DNA from: Arthrobacter sp. S41
GTDB taxonomy: Bacteria; Actinomycetota; Actinomycetes; Actinomycetales; Micrococcaceae
Length of the DNA: 64,000 nucleotides
Reading direction: 5' to 3'
Assembly: GCF_004320535.1 (NCBI RefSeq)
Contig: NZ_SIHY01000001.1
Span: 62,001-126,000 of the forward strand
Part shown: piece by piece, positions 53,423 to 61,775 of the stretch
Layout: each line of letters opens with the position of its first letter
Position numbering within the stretch: the first letter of the stretch is position 1
Notes under the pieces: model-generated
The model's input: only the letters and a program-made list of their open reading frames with translations
What the model was told of the DNA's origin: nothing
The model's database searches: none
Position numbers and translations under genes: made by a program

Positions 53423-54625
53423 ATGGCTACTGGACACGAACGGTACTCTAAACATGCAGTCTGGGAGACTCTGCAGCTCAAGCTCGATTCTCTCAAAGCT
53501 GCGCGATATGACGACGCCACCTGTGAACAGGCCCGCAAGGACATCGTAGAGTGGCTTCAGGAGGCGCAGAAGTCTAAGGCAGCCCGGCAGTCGGCGCTGT
53601 ACTTGACGGCGCTCGACCAACTCAGTGCTGCGCTCAACCAGTTGCCGGTCGACACAGCTCAGTTTAGGCAGTTCGTTGCCTATCGCGGGCACAATGGGCA
53701 GGCCTACCAGACTCTAGAGCTAGCTCTCCGCTCTCTGCCTCTGCCTCCGCCTAAGGATCTGAAAGCAAGCTACGTCGGCCTGCTCGACCAGGAGGTCGAA
53801 GCTCGTACCGCACGCCTCGATCAACTCGAAGAGCGCATCAAAGAGACCGAGAGTTCGCTCAAACAACGCATGGATGAGCTCAGCACAGTTACCTCGGACG
53901 TCGTGAGGCTCCGAACGGAGATTGAGACTCAACAGGAAGCAATCAAGGAGGTCAGCGACTCGGCCGATGCTGACATGAAGGCAGCCTGGGAGACGACTCT
54001 GGAGGACTGGAAGCAGGAGCGGAAAGCGACCGACGCTGAGCACGACGCACAGGCGCTTGAGAGCATCGCAACGCTTGCGGCAATTACCAAGGCGGGAGCC
54101 TCACTAGCGGAACACGCTGCCGGCGACCTGAGCGCTGCGGATTGGTACGGCCGTGCGAAACGCGAACGACGATCCGCTCAGTGGATCCGATTCGGTGCAG
54201 CAGCGGCGTTCGTCTTTGCTGGAGCCGTCGGATACTTCATCGTGAGTGAGGCAATCGCCAATAACTTCGACCTGTCAGTCGGAGGTGGCATATTGCGCGC
54301 CTCCCTGGCTGTTGTGATCGGCGCATTTGGCGCTTTGCTCCTGCGCGAGTCGGCACGGCATTTCCGGGAGGCCGACACGGCGGAGGACGTAGCTCTGTCG
54401 TTGAAGGCATTGGCTCCCTTCTATGCGAACTCGGATGACGAGATTCGGCTGAAGGCACGGGTGCAGGTTGGTGACGCGGTACTCGTCAAGAATGTACTCT
54501 CTCGGTTCTCGCACCGAGACGCGGCGAAGCATGCTGGCGACGCCAATTCTGCTGAGCTCTCGGAGCTCGTCAGGGACGCTTCGAAAGCGCTCAATCTGCC
54601 TGGTGGAAGCTCAACAGGAACATGA
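53423..54625 (+). CDS. Coiled-coil protein with two TM helices, co-encoded with type I RM
   Basis: 400 residues. Helical N-terminal region (about 1-110), a strong coiled coil (about 118-180: VEARTARLDQLEERIKETES, RMDELSTVTSDVVRLRTEIE), two TM helices (about 253-275 and 288-308, the hairpin RFGAAAAFVFAGAVGYFIVS and GILRASLAVVIGAFGALLL) and a C-terminal helical domain. GGAAGGAG lies before ATG 53423. It follows the HTH gene by 35 bases in the same direction. Not recognised as a known RM subunit. A membrane effector or anchor is possible, but no function is shown. Confidence 0.65.
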   Translation: MATGHERYSKHAVWETLQLKLDSLKAARYDDATCEQARKDIVEWLQEAQKSKAARQSALYLTALDQLSAALNQLPVDTAQFRQFVAYRGHNGQAYQTLELALRSLPLPPPKDLKASYVGLLDQEVEARTARLDQLEERIKETESSLKQRMDELSTVTSDVVRLRTEIETQQEAIKEVSDSADADMKAAWETTLEDWKQERKATDAEHDAQALESIATLAAITKAGASLAEHAAGDLSAADWYGRAKRERRSAQWIRFGAAAAFVFAGAVGYFIVSEAIANNFDLSVGGGILRASLAVVIGAFGALLLRESARHFREADTAEDVALSLKALAPFYANSDDEIRLKARVQVGDAVLVKNVLSRFSHRDAAKHAGDANSAELSELVRDASKALNLPGGSSTGT

Positions 54626-54704
54626 CATCACGGACGTTGAAATTATTCTCGACGAGCAGTGAGGAAACTCTGAAGGTTGAGCTCTGGTCGAGGAAGTTTA
54701 TTGC

Positions 54705-55166
54705 ATGGCGCTGACCCTCGCCCCACTGATTCGCAGCGCCGGTCTGAATCCAGCCGAAGTGCAGGTGATCCGGCACGCCTTCGTCCGGGAGCATGAAGAA
54801 TCAGGCCTCCAAGGGATACACGCCGATTCAGCCGACGAAGACATCCTCGCCTACACGTCCCAGCGGTCCGCGAAGCCCCGGGTCCTCCCCGTGAACCCGC
54901 CGCGAATGTGGGTCGTGTTCATCCGCGAGGGCGGCGACCGGGCACGACTCTGGTCGGTCGTGGAGAACCGGGGCGAGATTTCAAACGACGGCACTCTGCG
55001 CACGTTCAACTTGGTGGTGACTGACCATCTATCCGATCTCAGGAACCGCCTGGTGATCGGATGGAAGTCACCACACACCTGGCGGCTTAATGGGCTGACG
55101 ACGGCTATACGAGTGCTCAATCAATGGATTATAAGACGTGTGGATGATGATAGAACTGTAACTTGA
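54705..55166 (+). pseudogene. Truncated GIY-YIG nuclease-family gene (N-terminal part only)
   Basis: The first ~125 residues (SAGLNPAEVQVIRHAFVREH, GIHADSADEDILAYT, WVVFIREGGDRARLWSVVEN, DLRNRLVIGWKSPHTWRL) match the N-terminal half of an actinobacterial protein family of about 270 residues whose C-terminal half is a GIY-YIG nuclease; this is from memory of the family. After LNG at about base 55092 the sequence diverges and stops at 55166. The nuclease half is absent, so the gene is probably dead. Confidence 0.6.
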
Positions 55167-55299
55167 AGTCGAGTTCACTGGTCCCGTTTATTTGGTAGTA
55201 CGGGCTGAGCCCGACCAGGTTGGATGTGGAAAGGGGCTTTGACGGTTTGAGCTAATGTGCCGCAACAAGTCATAAAGTTGTAATTGAGAGGAACTCACG

Positions 55300-55506
55300 G
55301 TGTTCAAAGTAGTCATGCGTTATCCTGATGGATCGTCTGAAGAGCAAGACGAAATTTTCGAAACTGAACAAGAAGCGGAAAACTATGGCCTTGAGCAATG
55401 CAGCAATTACAGCCTCGGTGGAGAAGTGCTCCACATGTCAAACCCGGGGGACTATCCATTGGAAGACGAAGATGCTGATTTCGAAATCGTGGAGATCAAT
55501 GGATAA
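55300..55506 (+). CDS. Small acidic protein, 68 residues
   Basis: GTG 55300 follows a clear GAGAGGA. The product (MFKVVMRYPDGSSEEQDEIF, TEQEAENYGLEQCSNYSLGG) is strongly acidic, with a strand-helix pattern. The family is not recognised with certainty. It sits alone between the truncated GIY-YIG gene and the DUF3644 gene. Confidence 0.55.
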   Translation: MFKVVMRYPDGSSEEQDEIFETEQEAENYGLEQCSNYSLGGEVLHMSNPGDYPLEDEDADFEIVEING

Positions 55507-55682
55507 TTAGTGAAACGATATATGTGCAAATGTTCCTCCTGAATACAGAGCTCATAACTGCTCTGCACACTTCCGATCACTTAGCGCTACCGCACTGTCA
55601 TCCTTAGGCTACACGGGACTTCTTGTGTTAATGGATTCGAGCGGAAACCTAAGTCCTAAATACAGATCATGAGAATTTCTGC

Positions 55683-56783
55683 TTACTTTTCATTATCTTC
55701 ATTGACTTCGTTTTGGTCTAAAGCCTTAGGCTGAGGATCTTTCCCAGTTATGTCTTTGAAGCCTTTTTCAGTCCCGCACTTGTTGATGAGGTGGCTTACG
55801 TAGGCTGGCGTATATCGATAAGTTTTCGTAGGTTCGTCATATTCGCAGAAGTCAGGATTCGTACGTTCTGGGTGGGGGTCTCTGGCCGGAGGACGAACCT
55901 TCTTCCTCTTCCAAGCTGCAGCAAAATGGTTCAAATTAAAGATGAAGGGAATGCCCTCCTGAACTTTTTCAGATACGGATTTTGGCATGAGCCGCCCGAG
56001 TCCTGAAACTGGACGTTTTTTGTCACGCACAATGACCTGTCCGCGTCGACCTAATTCTTCGGCGAATTCGCGCTCACCATCAGTCATGTCTTCGTAGCGG
56101 GTGAACTGCATGGCTATGGCGTCCGGATCCTTCGGTGCTAGCTCAACCATGGCGCGAAGCCGAAACTCGAATTTGGAATCATTTACGATTGAGTCGTCGA
56201 GTCCGGATTCGTAATCCGTCACAAAACTGCGCAAATCTGGTGGTAGTGTCTTTCGGAAACTTCTGAGCGCCTGCTCGCCTTGAGAAGTGAAAGTGCCTAC
56301 GAATATCGGCAAACGCAAACGGACAGCTAATGATTGTTGTTCTCCAAATTGACTAGTTAGTTCTGCTTCATAGTTTACGAGTAATGCATGCGCGTGACCT
56401 GCGAGATTGAGCATGAGCGCTTCATCTGCATTTGCGTGACGGTGTTCGAGCCGGTTCCTGAGCCTAATAAACAGCGCCAGATTTGCCCGTACTGGGTCGG
56501 AGTCAGACGGCCAGCGTTCTTTCATGGAGCGCTCGAGTTCCCAGCGTTTCGGTTCACCATCGATTTTCAGTAGGCGACGCTTTTGCTTTGGATCACGATA
56601 CCTAAAGTCGACATCGTCTCGAACGAACTCAGCGTGGAGAAGATAAAGCCATGCCAAGTGCATGTGGATGACGAATCCTTCGAACGCTCGGGATTCAGCT
56701 GAATCATTATAGAGACGAACTGCGAGGCAAGCCTCATCAATACTGGCGTCAAGCGTAGACTGCCATCGTGGTGGTCGGGGCAT
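55683..56783 (-). CDS. DUF3644 protein with HEPN-type RxxxxH motif
   Basis: 366 residues. The N-terminal ~190 residues fit DUF3644: helical, with EGFVIHMHLAWLYLLHAEF and the conserved ALFIRLRNRLEHRHA. In the latter, R109-NRLE-H114 is the R-x4-H motif of HEPN ribonucleases. The C-terminal half (GQVIVRDKKRPVSGLGRLMP, SEKVQEGIPFIFNLNHFAAA) is a second domain, perhaps for substrate or partner binding. HEPN proteins beside restriction systems often act as RNA-cleaving effectors. Activity here is inference from the motif and the location. Confidence 0.7.
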   Translation of the reverse strand: MPRPPRWQSTLDASIDEACLAVRLYNDSAESRAFEGFVIHMHLAWLYLLHAEFVRDDVDFRYRDPKQKRRLLKIDGEPKRWELERSMKERWPSDSDPVRANLALFIRLRNRLEHRHANADEALMLNLAGHAHALLVNYEAELTSQFGEQQSLAVRLRLPIFVGTFTSQGEQALRSFRKTLPPDLRSFVTDYESGLDDSIVNDSKFEFRLRAMVELAPKDPDAIAMQFTRYEDMTDGEREFAEELGRRGQVIVRDKKRPVSGLGRLMPKSVSEKVQEGIPFIFNLNHFAAAWKRKKVRPPARDPHPERTNPDFCEYDEPTKTYRYTPAYVSHLINKCGTEKGFKDITGKDPQPKALDQNEVNEDNEK

Positions 56784-57001
56784 TTAATAATTGTATAAAG
56801 TTCAGGTAGTACAACATAAATATGTCGTGTAGGTTTTCACAAACATTACCTTTGCGAGGCGTACTCCATTCCTTGTCACTGCACCCATCGTTTCGTCTCA
56901 GAAGTCTGTCTCGCATTTGTAGCAGGAGAGACAGGCTAAACGAGACGCCAAAGTATGATCTATGGGCCACAACGCGGTTTCGAAGACCTTCGTCGAGCGT
57001 T

Positions 57002-58144
57002 CTAAGCCGGTGTCGGCTGATTAGAACTAAGGTACTCCAAAGTCGCGCTAAGAAGAACTATTAGATCAAGCGCTGAGGTATGTTCGAAGGCAACGCCAAC
57101 GGTTGCCTCAAATCGAAGGGCTCCATCACCGTAAAATCCAGGCGTAGTCTGCCTGCGATTATTCTTCTTACCGTTGCTCAAAGAGGAACCTTTGAAGCCA
57201 TGCTTGATGACACTTTCCCAATCACCTTTGACCTCGGGGCGGCCGGATCCGCTTTTGCACACTAAGAAGTCAAGAAGATCTGGATGGATTTCGGCGAGAT
57301 GATCTTCGAGAGAGTTACAGGCGATGACTGAGTCCATATTGTGGGCGAGATCGTACGCGGCTCTGCGCACCTCCTCGTTCTCAGACTGTTGCGGCCGAGG
57401 ATCAAAATCAATGCCGAACCGCAGCTCCCCGCGGAGCCGATTGCTACTCCAGCGGATCTCAGCGATAAAGGCTCGGTCTATGTTCTCGCCGCGGATCGGC
57501 GTCCAAGCCTGTACTATCGGAAGGCCGCCGCCACTGGTGACGCCGGCTGTGGCCCACTTGCCGGCCGCCCTCAGGTCGAAAGCGATCCTGCGGGTGACTA
57601 CTCTAGCCAGGAACTTTTCGCCTAGAGCACTCAGGGGAACCAATTGACTTGACGTCGGTGGTTTGAAGACTCCTGAAATCATGTCGTCCCATCCGCTCAG
57701 GACGGTGGCTGCCTCACTCGCAAGTAGCCGTGCGAGCTCGTCGTTGGAATGCTCCCACTTGCCAACAAGATTGCTCAAACTGAGGAACCCCCACAGCTCC
57801 TTGTCAGTTTCCGAGAGGCGCGCTTCATCGAAGCTTAGTGCTGCGAGATAGGCGGCTCGGCCTTGTCGGGCTTCATAGGCAGACTGTTGCTCTTCACTCA
57901 TTGTATGACCGAGCTTCACTTCGATCGCAGCGCTGTCTGAATCGGATATCAACACCAAATCCGCGTAGTTCTCGCTCTTGGACCCCTCACGTTTAACTTC
58001 GTTGGGACTGAAGCCTACGACCTCTACCCAGGGCGATGGGTCGCGGTCACTGAGGAACTGAATAAGGTCCGCAACGTTCGTTTCCCGGGCCAGGAGGCGA
58101 CTTAGCCCGCGACCGCGACCCCAACGACTCATTTGATTGCTCAT
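57002..58144 (-). CDS. PD-(D/E)XK nuclease-like protein of the defence island
   Basis: 380 residues. Near the N-terminus the core reads NYADLVLISDSDSAAIEVKL, with D62, E75 and K77 spaced as in PD-(D/E)XK nucleases, preceded by a strand (WVEVVGFSPNEVKREG). A Gln/Tyr-containing helix follows (MSEEQQSAYEARQG). The rest (AIFDLRAAG- and LRFEATVGVAFEHTS-type strands) is not recognised. Island position suggests a DNA-targeting defence effector. The start is ATG 58144 or the ATG four codons on. Confidence 0.65.
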   Translation of the reverse strand: MSNQMSRWGRGRGLSRLLARETNVADLIQFLSDRDPSPWVEVVGFSPNEVKREGSKSENYADLVLISDSDSAAIEVKLGHTMSEEQQSAYEARQGRAAYLAALSFDEARLSETDKELWGFLSLSNLVGKWEHSNDELARLLASEAATVLSGWDDMISGVFKPPTSSQLVPLSALGEKFLARVVTRRIAFDLRAAGKWATAGVTSGGGLPIVQAWTPIRGENIDRAFIAEIRWSSNRLRGELRFGIDFDPRPQQSENEEVRRAAYDLAHNMDSVIACNSLEDHLAEIHPDLLDFLVCKSGSGRPEVKGDWESVIKHGFKGSSLSNGKKNNRRQTTPGFYGDGALRFEATVGVAFEHTSALDLIVLLSATLEYLSSNQPTPA

Positions 58145-58241
58145 ATGCTTATCATTACTTATTTTCTGACCGATGATTCGTTGTTGACGTCTATATTGAG
58201 AATGTTTCTGTCTCCTGCTTGTCGTTGACCGTTGCCGGTAA

Positions 58242-58568
58242 TGGGGCGCTTCCGACCAGCCGACGGTCCCCGCAGCCTCCCACGCCGAGGTCTTCTGCCT
58301 CGTTGAGTTTGTGGCTGATGGACCGAACCCGCGGATACAGCTCAGCCAGCAACGCGTACAGCAAGCTGTGGCTCAGTATCTTAGCGATGTAGGTGCCAGC
58401 GGTCGCGTTGACAATCTTCAGATCAGATCCGTCCAAATCCGTCCCGATGGGCAAGGCGCCACACTAGAACTTTCAGGTTCAGTTCAACCACCGATGGTGG
58501 GGTGGATCGTGCCCGAGGGTGTGCCGATTTCAGTGAATTCAACGGCTCAGACCGTACTTAGCAGATGA
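58242..58568 (+). pseudogene. TadE/TadG-like pilus protein, C-terminal remnant
   Basis: The frame is open from 58242. From about base 58290 it encodes FVADGPNPRIQLSQQRVQQA, VDNLQIRSVQIRPDG and PISVNSTAQTVLSR, the usual ending of actinobacterial TadE/G-type pilus-associated proteins. The N-terminal TM helix and the start region are gone. GTG 58311 could start a short product but no ribosome binding site supports it. It lies 41 bases before prfB. Confidence 0.65.
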
Positions 58569-58609
58569 CCGTGGGCTCAGGAATCGGAAGCGAAATGACG
58601 TAGTCTTAG

Positions 58610-59731
58610 ATGACCATGGCAAAAACTGACTTCTCTGCAGAAATCCGCACACTGCGCTCAACTTTCTCGTCGATTGAAGACGTGAGCGATGTTGATCAGA
58701 TTAAAGCTGACATCGTGACGCTCTCCGAGGAAGCCGGAGCTCCCGATCTTTGGGATGACCCCGCTGCCGCGCAAATCGTTACCAGTAAACTTTCATATCG
58801 CCAGTCTGAACTTGAACGATTGACCAAGATCAGGACTCGTATTGATGATCTGGAAGTTTTGGTAGAACTGGCGGAGCTCGAAGCCGACGAAGAGACCATT
58901 CAAGAGGCGGACAGAGAACTTGTCAGCATCCATAAGGCTCTCGATGAGTTAGAAATCGTGACTTTGCTCAGCGGAGAATTTGATTCTCGCGGGGCAGTGG
59001 TGACGATTCGCTCCGGCGCTGGCGGCGTGGACGCAGCCGATTTTGCCGAGATGCTGATGCGCATGTACCTGCGTTGGGCTGAGAAACGTGGCTTTAAGGC
59101 AACAGTCATGGATACTTCCTACGCCGAAGAAGCTGGACTTAAATCTGCGACTTTCGAAATCGACGAGCCATACGCTTTTGGAACGTTGTCAGTAGAAGCC
59201 GGCACTCACAGGCTTGTCAGAATCTCACCGTTCGATAACCAAGGCCGCCGCCAAACGTCGTTTGCGGCCGTGGAAGTTGTGCCGTTGATTGAGCAGACTG
59301 ACACGATTGAAATTCCAGAGTCGGAAATTCGTGTCGACGTCTTCCGTTCGTCGGGCCCTGGTGGACAGAGCGTGAATACCACCGACTCTGCCGTGCGAAT
59401 GACTCACATTCCAACTGGTGTCGTAGTTTCGATGCAGAACGAAAAGTCGCAGATTCAGAACCGAGCCGCTGCGCTACGCGTCCTGCAGTCCCGACTTCTG
59501 CTATTGAAAAAAGAGCAAGAAAATGCACAGAAGAAGGAATTCGCCGGAGATGTGAAGGCATCGTGGGGTGACCAGATGCGTTCCTACGTACTCAATCCTT
59601 ACCAGATGGTTAAGGATCTGCGTACAGAGCACGAAGTTGGAAATACTCAAGCTGTGTTTGACGGCGAAATCGATGACTTTATTGACGCAGGAATTCGATG
59701 GCGCGCAGGCCAGCGCCGTCCGAGGAAGTAG
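58610..59731 (+). CDS. prfB: Peptide chain release factor 2
   Basis: 373 residues. It recognises UGA/UAA stop codons and hydrolyses peptidyl-tRNA. The SPF codon-recognition motif ([11 protein letters not shown]) and the catalytic GGQ (251-253, [15 protein letters not shown]) are present. There is no internal UGA frameshift site, as is normal for actinobacteria. ATG 58610 or the ATG two codons on is the start. It leads the conserved prfB-ftsE-ftsX-smpB-ssrA block. Confidence 0.96.
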   Translation: MTMAKTDFSAEIRTLRSTFSSIEDVSDVDQIKADIVTLSEEAGAPDLWDDPAAAQIVTSKLSYRQSELERLTKIRTRIDDLEVLVELAELEADEETIQEADRELVSIHKALDELEIVTLLSGEFDSRGAVVTIRSGAGGVDAADFAEMLMRMYLRWAEKRGFKATVMDTSYAEEAGLKSATFEIDEPYAFGTLSVEAGTHRLVRISPFDNQGRRQTSFAAVEVVPLIEQTDTIEIPESEIRVDVFRSSGPGGQSVNTTDSAVRMTHIPTGVVVSMQNEKSQIQNRAAALRVLQSRLLLLKKEQENAQKKEFAGDVKASWGDQMRSYVLNPYQMVKDLRTEHEVGNTQAVFDGEIDDFIDAGIRWRAGQRRPRK

Positions 59732-60011
59732 CAGATCATGCGAATACCAATCGAGCTGGGCAAACTTGTCACAAACTGTGTAAGTATCGTCACCAAGGCA
59801 ACTGACTACAAGTAAAACCGTTCAAGTCACGTTGGTCTTCAGCCATTTGTGGAGGCTGTGCTTATTGGATGAATCTGGCAACACGCCTAGGATTTGGGCG
59901 GGTTCTAGCGCCTGCACCGATAGTGTTTGGAACACTGGCGCATCTATTGACGTTTGATCTCGAGATTGGTATTCGTGGGTCGCGCCCCGACGAAAACTAG
60001 CGATTGAAGAC

Positions 60012-60809
60012 ATGATTAAATTCGAAAATGTCTCGATGGTTTACGAGCCAAAGCAGCAGAACGTTGCTTTGGATGACATAAACATCGAGATTGACCGTGG
60101 CGAATTCGCCTTCCTTGTTGGTGAATCCGGTTCCGGAAAGTCGACGTTCCTCAGCTTGGTGCTACGCGAAAAGCGTTCCACTGACGGTGCTGTGTACGTG
60201 GCCGGACAGAACCTGAACCGTATCCCGAGTCATCGCGTGCCAAAGCTGCGTCGCGATATCGGCTTCGTGTTCCAGGACTTCCGACTCTTGCGCGAGCGTA
60301 CGGTTTTTGACAACGTCGCATTCGCCATGGAGGTCATTGGTGCCTCGCGTGCTCAGATTCGAGAGCGCGTGCCAGACGCGCTGAAGCTTGTCGGCCTTGA
60401 AGACAAGGCTCGTCGTAAGCCAACTGAACTTTCCGGCGGTGAGCAGCAACGCGTGGGCATAGCGCGTGCCATCGTCAATAGGCCATCAATTCTTTTGGCG
60501 GATGAGCCTACCGGTAACCTCGATCGCAAAAACAGCGTTGAGGTTATGAACGTGCTCAACCGCATCAATCAAAACGGTACAACCGTTTTGATGGCGACCC
60601 ACGCACACGAACTTGTTAGTGAATACCGTCATCGTGTGATCGAACTCCAGCGCGGTCAAGTTATCCGTGATGAGATTGACGGCCAGTACATGCCAATGAC
60701 CACAGTGGTGAACCAAGACGGCTCGCGTGAGCTGCTCGTGGGCGATTCCGCTGTTGAGCATGATGAAGATTCGCAGTTTACTGAGGACCAGAAGGACGAG
60801 GACCAGTGA
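60012..60809 (+). CDS. ftsE: Cell division ATP-binding protein FtsE
   Basis: 265 residues. ABC ATPase with Walker [11 protein letters not shown]-loop [10 protein letters not shown], signature [15 protein letters not shown], Walker [12 protein letters not shown] and the switch histidine ATHAHEL. The usual ~229 residues are followed by an acidic tail ([17 protein letters not shown]). It couples ATP hydrolysis through FtsX to a wall hydrolase at the septum. The stop overlaps the ftsX start. An upstream gap of ~280 bases has no gene. Confidence 0.95.
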   Translation: MIKFENVSMVYEPKQQNVALDDINIEIDRGEFAFLVGESGSGKSTFLSLVLREKRSTDGAVYVAGQNLNRIPSHRVPKLRRDIGFVFQDFRLLRERTVFDNVAFAMEVIGASRAQIRERVPDALKLVGLEDKARRKPTELSGGEQQRVGIARAIVNRPSILLADEPTGNLDRKNSVEVMNVLNRINQNGTTVLMATHAHELVSEYRHRVIELQRGQVIRDEIDGQYMPMTTVVNQDGSRELLVGDSAVEHDEDSQFTEDQKDEDQ

Positions 60810-61720
60810 AACTAGGATTTATTCTTCGCGAAGCGGCCAAGGGCCTTCGCCAGAACGTTGTCATGGTCGTTTCCGTAGTACTGGTGACTTTTGTGTCGTT
60901 GACCTTCGTCGGCGCCTCAGCTCTTTTGCAGCTCCAGATCAACCAGATGAAGGGCTACTGGTACGACCGCATGGAGGTAGCTGTTTACCTCTGTGACGAC
61001 TCCAGCTCTTCAACAAACTGTGCTGGCAAAGAAGTCACCGACGCCCAGCGTCAGAACATTGAAAAAGTTCTCAAGTCTGAGCAGCTAGCGCCGTACATCA
61101 AGGAATATGCCTACGAGTCGAAAGACCAGGCATACAAGAACTTCTTGGATCAGTACAAGAACTCCTCGCTCGTCGACCAGATCACTCCAGAGCAGTTGCC
61201 TGAGTCGTACCGAGTCGCACTGGTTGATCCGGAGAAGTACCCAGTTATCAACGAAGCATTGTCGACCGTTGATGGCGTTGACCCTGTAGTGGATCAGCGT
61301 GAACTTTTGGAAAAGGTATTCCAACTGGTCCGCGTGGCTTCTGCTGCTGCAGCAGTCGTTGCAATCGTGATGATTGTTTGTGCCGTGTTGTTGACCGGTA
61401 CCACCATCCAACTCTCTGCAATGCACAGGCGGCTGGAAACCACGATCATGCGTTTGGTCGGTGCCTCGAAAGCAACCATTCAGTTACCGTTCATTATCGA
61501 AGGTGTTATCGCATCACTGATTGGTGGTGTGCTGGCATCAGGCACGCTATGGCTCCTACTCAAGTTCCTTGTCGAAGACAAACTTGCCAGTGAAAACGTC
61601 GGCGTTGCATTCATCTCTACCAATGAAGTTTGGCTAGTTGCGCCTGGCCTCTTGATTATTGGTATCGTTTTGGCCACAATTTCATCAGTGGTAACGTTGA
61701 AGCGTTACCTGAAGGTTTAA
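60806..61720 (+). CDS. ftsX: Cell division membrane protein FtsX
   Basis: 304 residues. Four TM helices (about 18-42, 172-195, 222-245, 270-295) with a large outer loop between the first two (about 50-165), which should bind the hydrolase partner. It contains YWYDRMEVAVYLCDD and the late MHRRLETTIMRLVGASKATI segment typical of FtsX. GTG 60806 overlaps the ftsE stop. The M23 peptidase gene downstream is the likely partner. Confidence 0.95.
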   Translation: MKLGFILREAAKGLRQNVVMVVSVVLVTFVSLTFVGASALLQLQINQMKGYWYDRMEVAVYLCDDSSSSTNCAGKEVTDAQRQNIEKVLKSEQLAPYIKEYAYESKDQAYKNFLDQYKNSSLVDQITPEQLPESYRVALVDPEKYPVINEALSTVDGVDPVVDQRELLEKVFQLVRVASAAAAVVAIVMIVCAVLLTGTTIQLSAMHRRLETTIMRLVGASKATIQLPFIIEGVIASLIGGVLASGTLWLLLKFLVEDKLASENVGVAFISTNEVWLVAPGLLIIGIVLATISSVVTLKRYLKV

Positions 61721-61775
61721 TCGACCCCTCATCGTCGGTAGACCCGTAGCACGACATCTTTCTCGAAGGAGCCAC

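Larger units (their letters stand above)
46596..58241. mobile_element. Defence island inserted in (and replacing) the Tad pilus locus
   Basis: The left edge is the point where cpaF homology ends; the right edge is where a TadE/G-like frame resumes before prfB. Between them lie only restriction/defence-like genes. No integrase, transposase or tRNA was found, and no clear flanking repeat, so it may have come in by homologous or illegitimate recombination. Both edges are approximate. Confidence 0.75.

Noticed and set aside
55204-55220. CGGGCT-G-AGCCCGACCA resembling a tRNA-Pro acceptor end, possible second att site
   Set aside because: Only about 10 bases match the tRNA end at 19580-19589 and no T-arm is present; best explained as a chance hairpin.
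46596-58241. Integrase or transposase for the defence island
   Set aside because: None of the frames in this interval resembles a recombinase, and no flanking repeats or tRNA were seen, so the island is not called an ICE or transposon.
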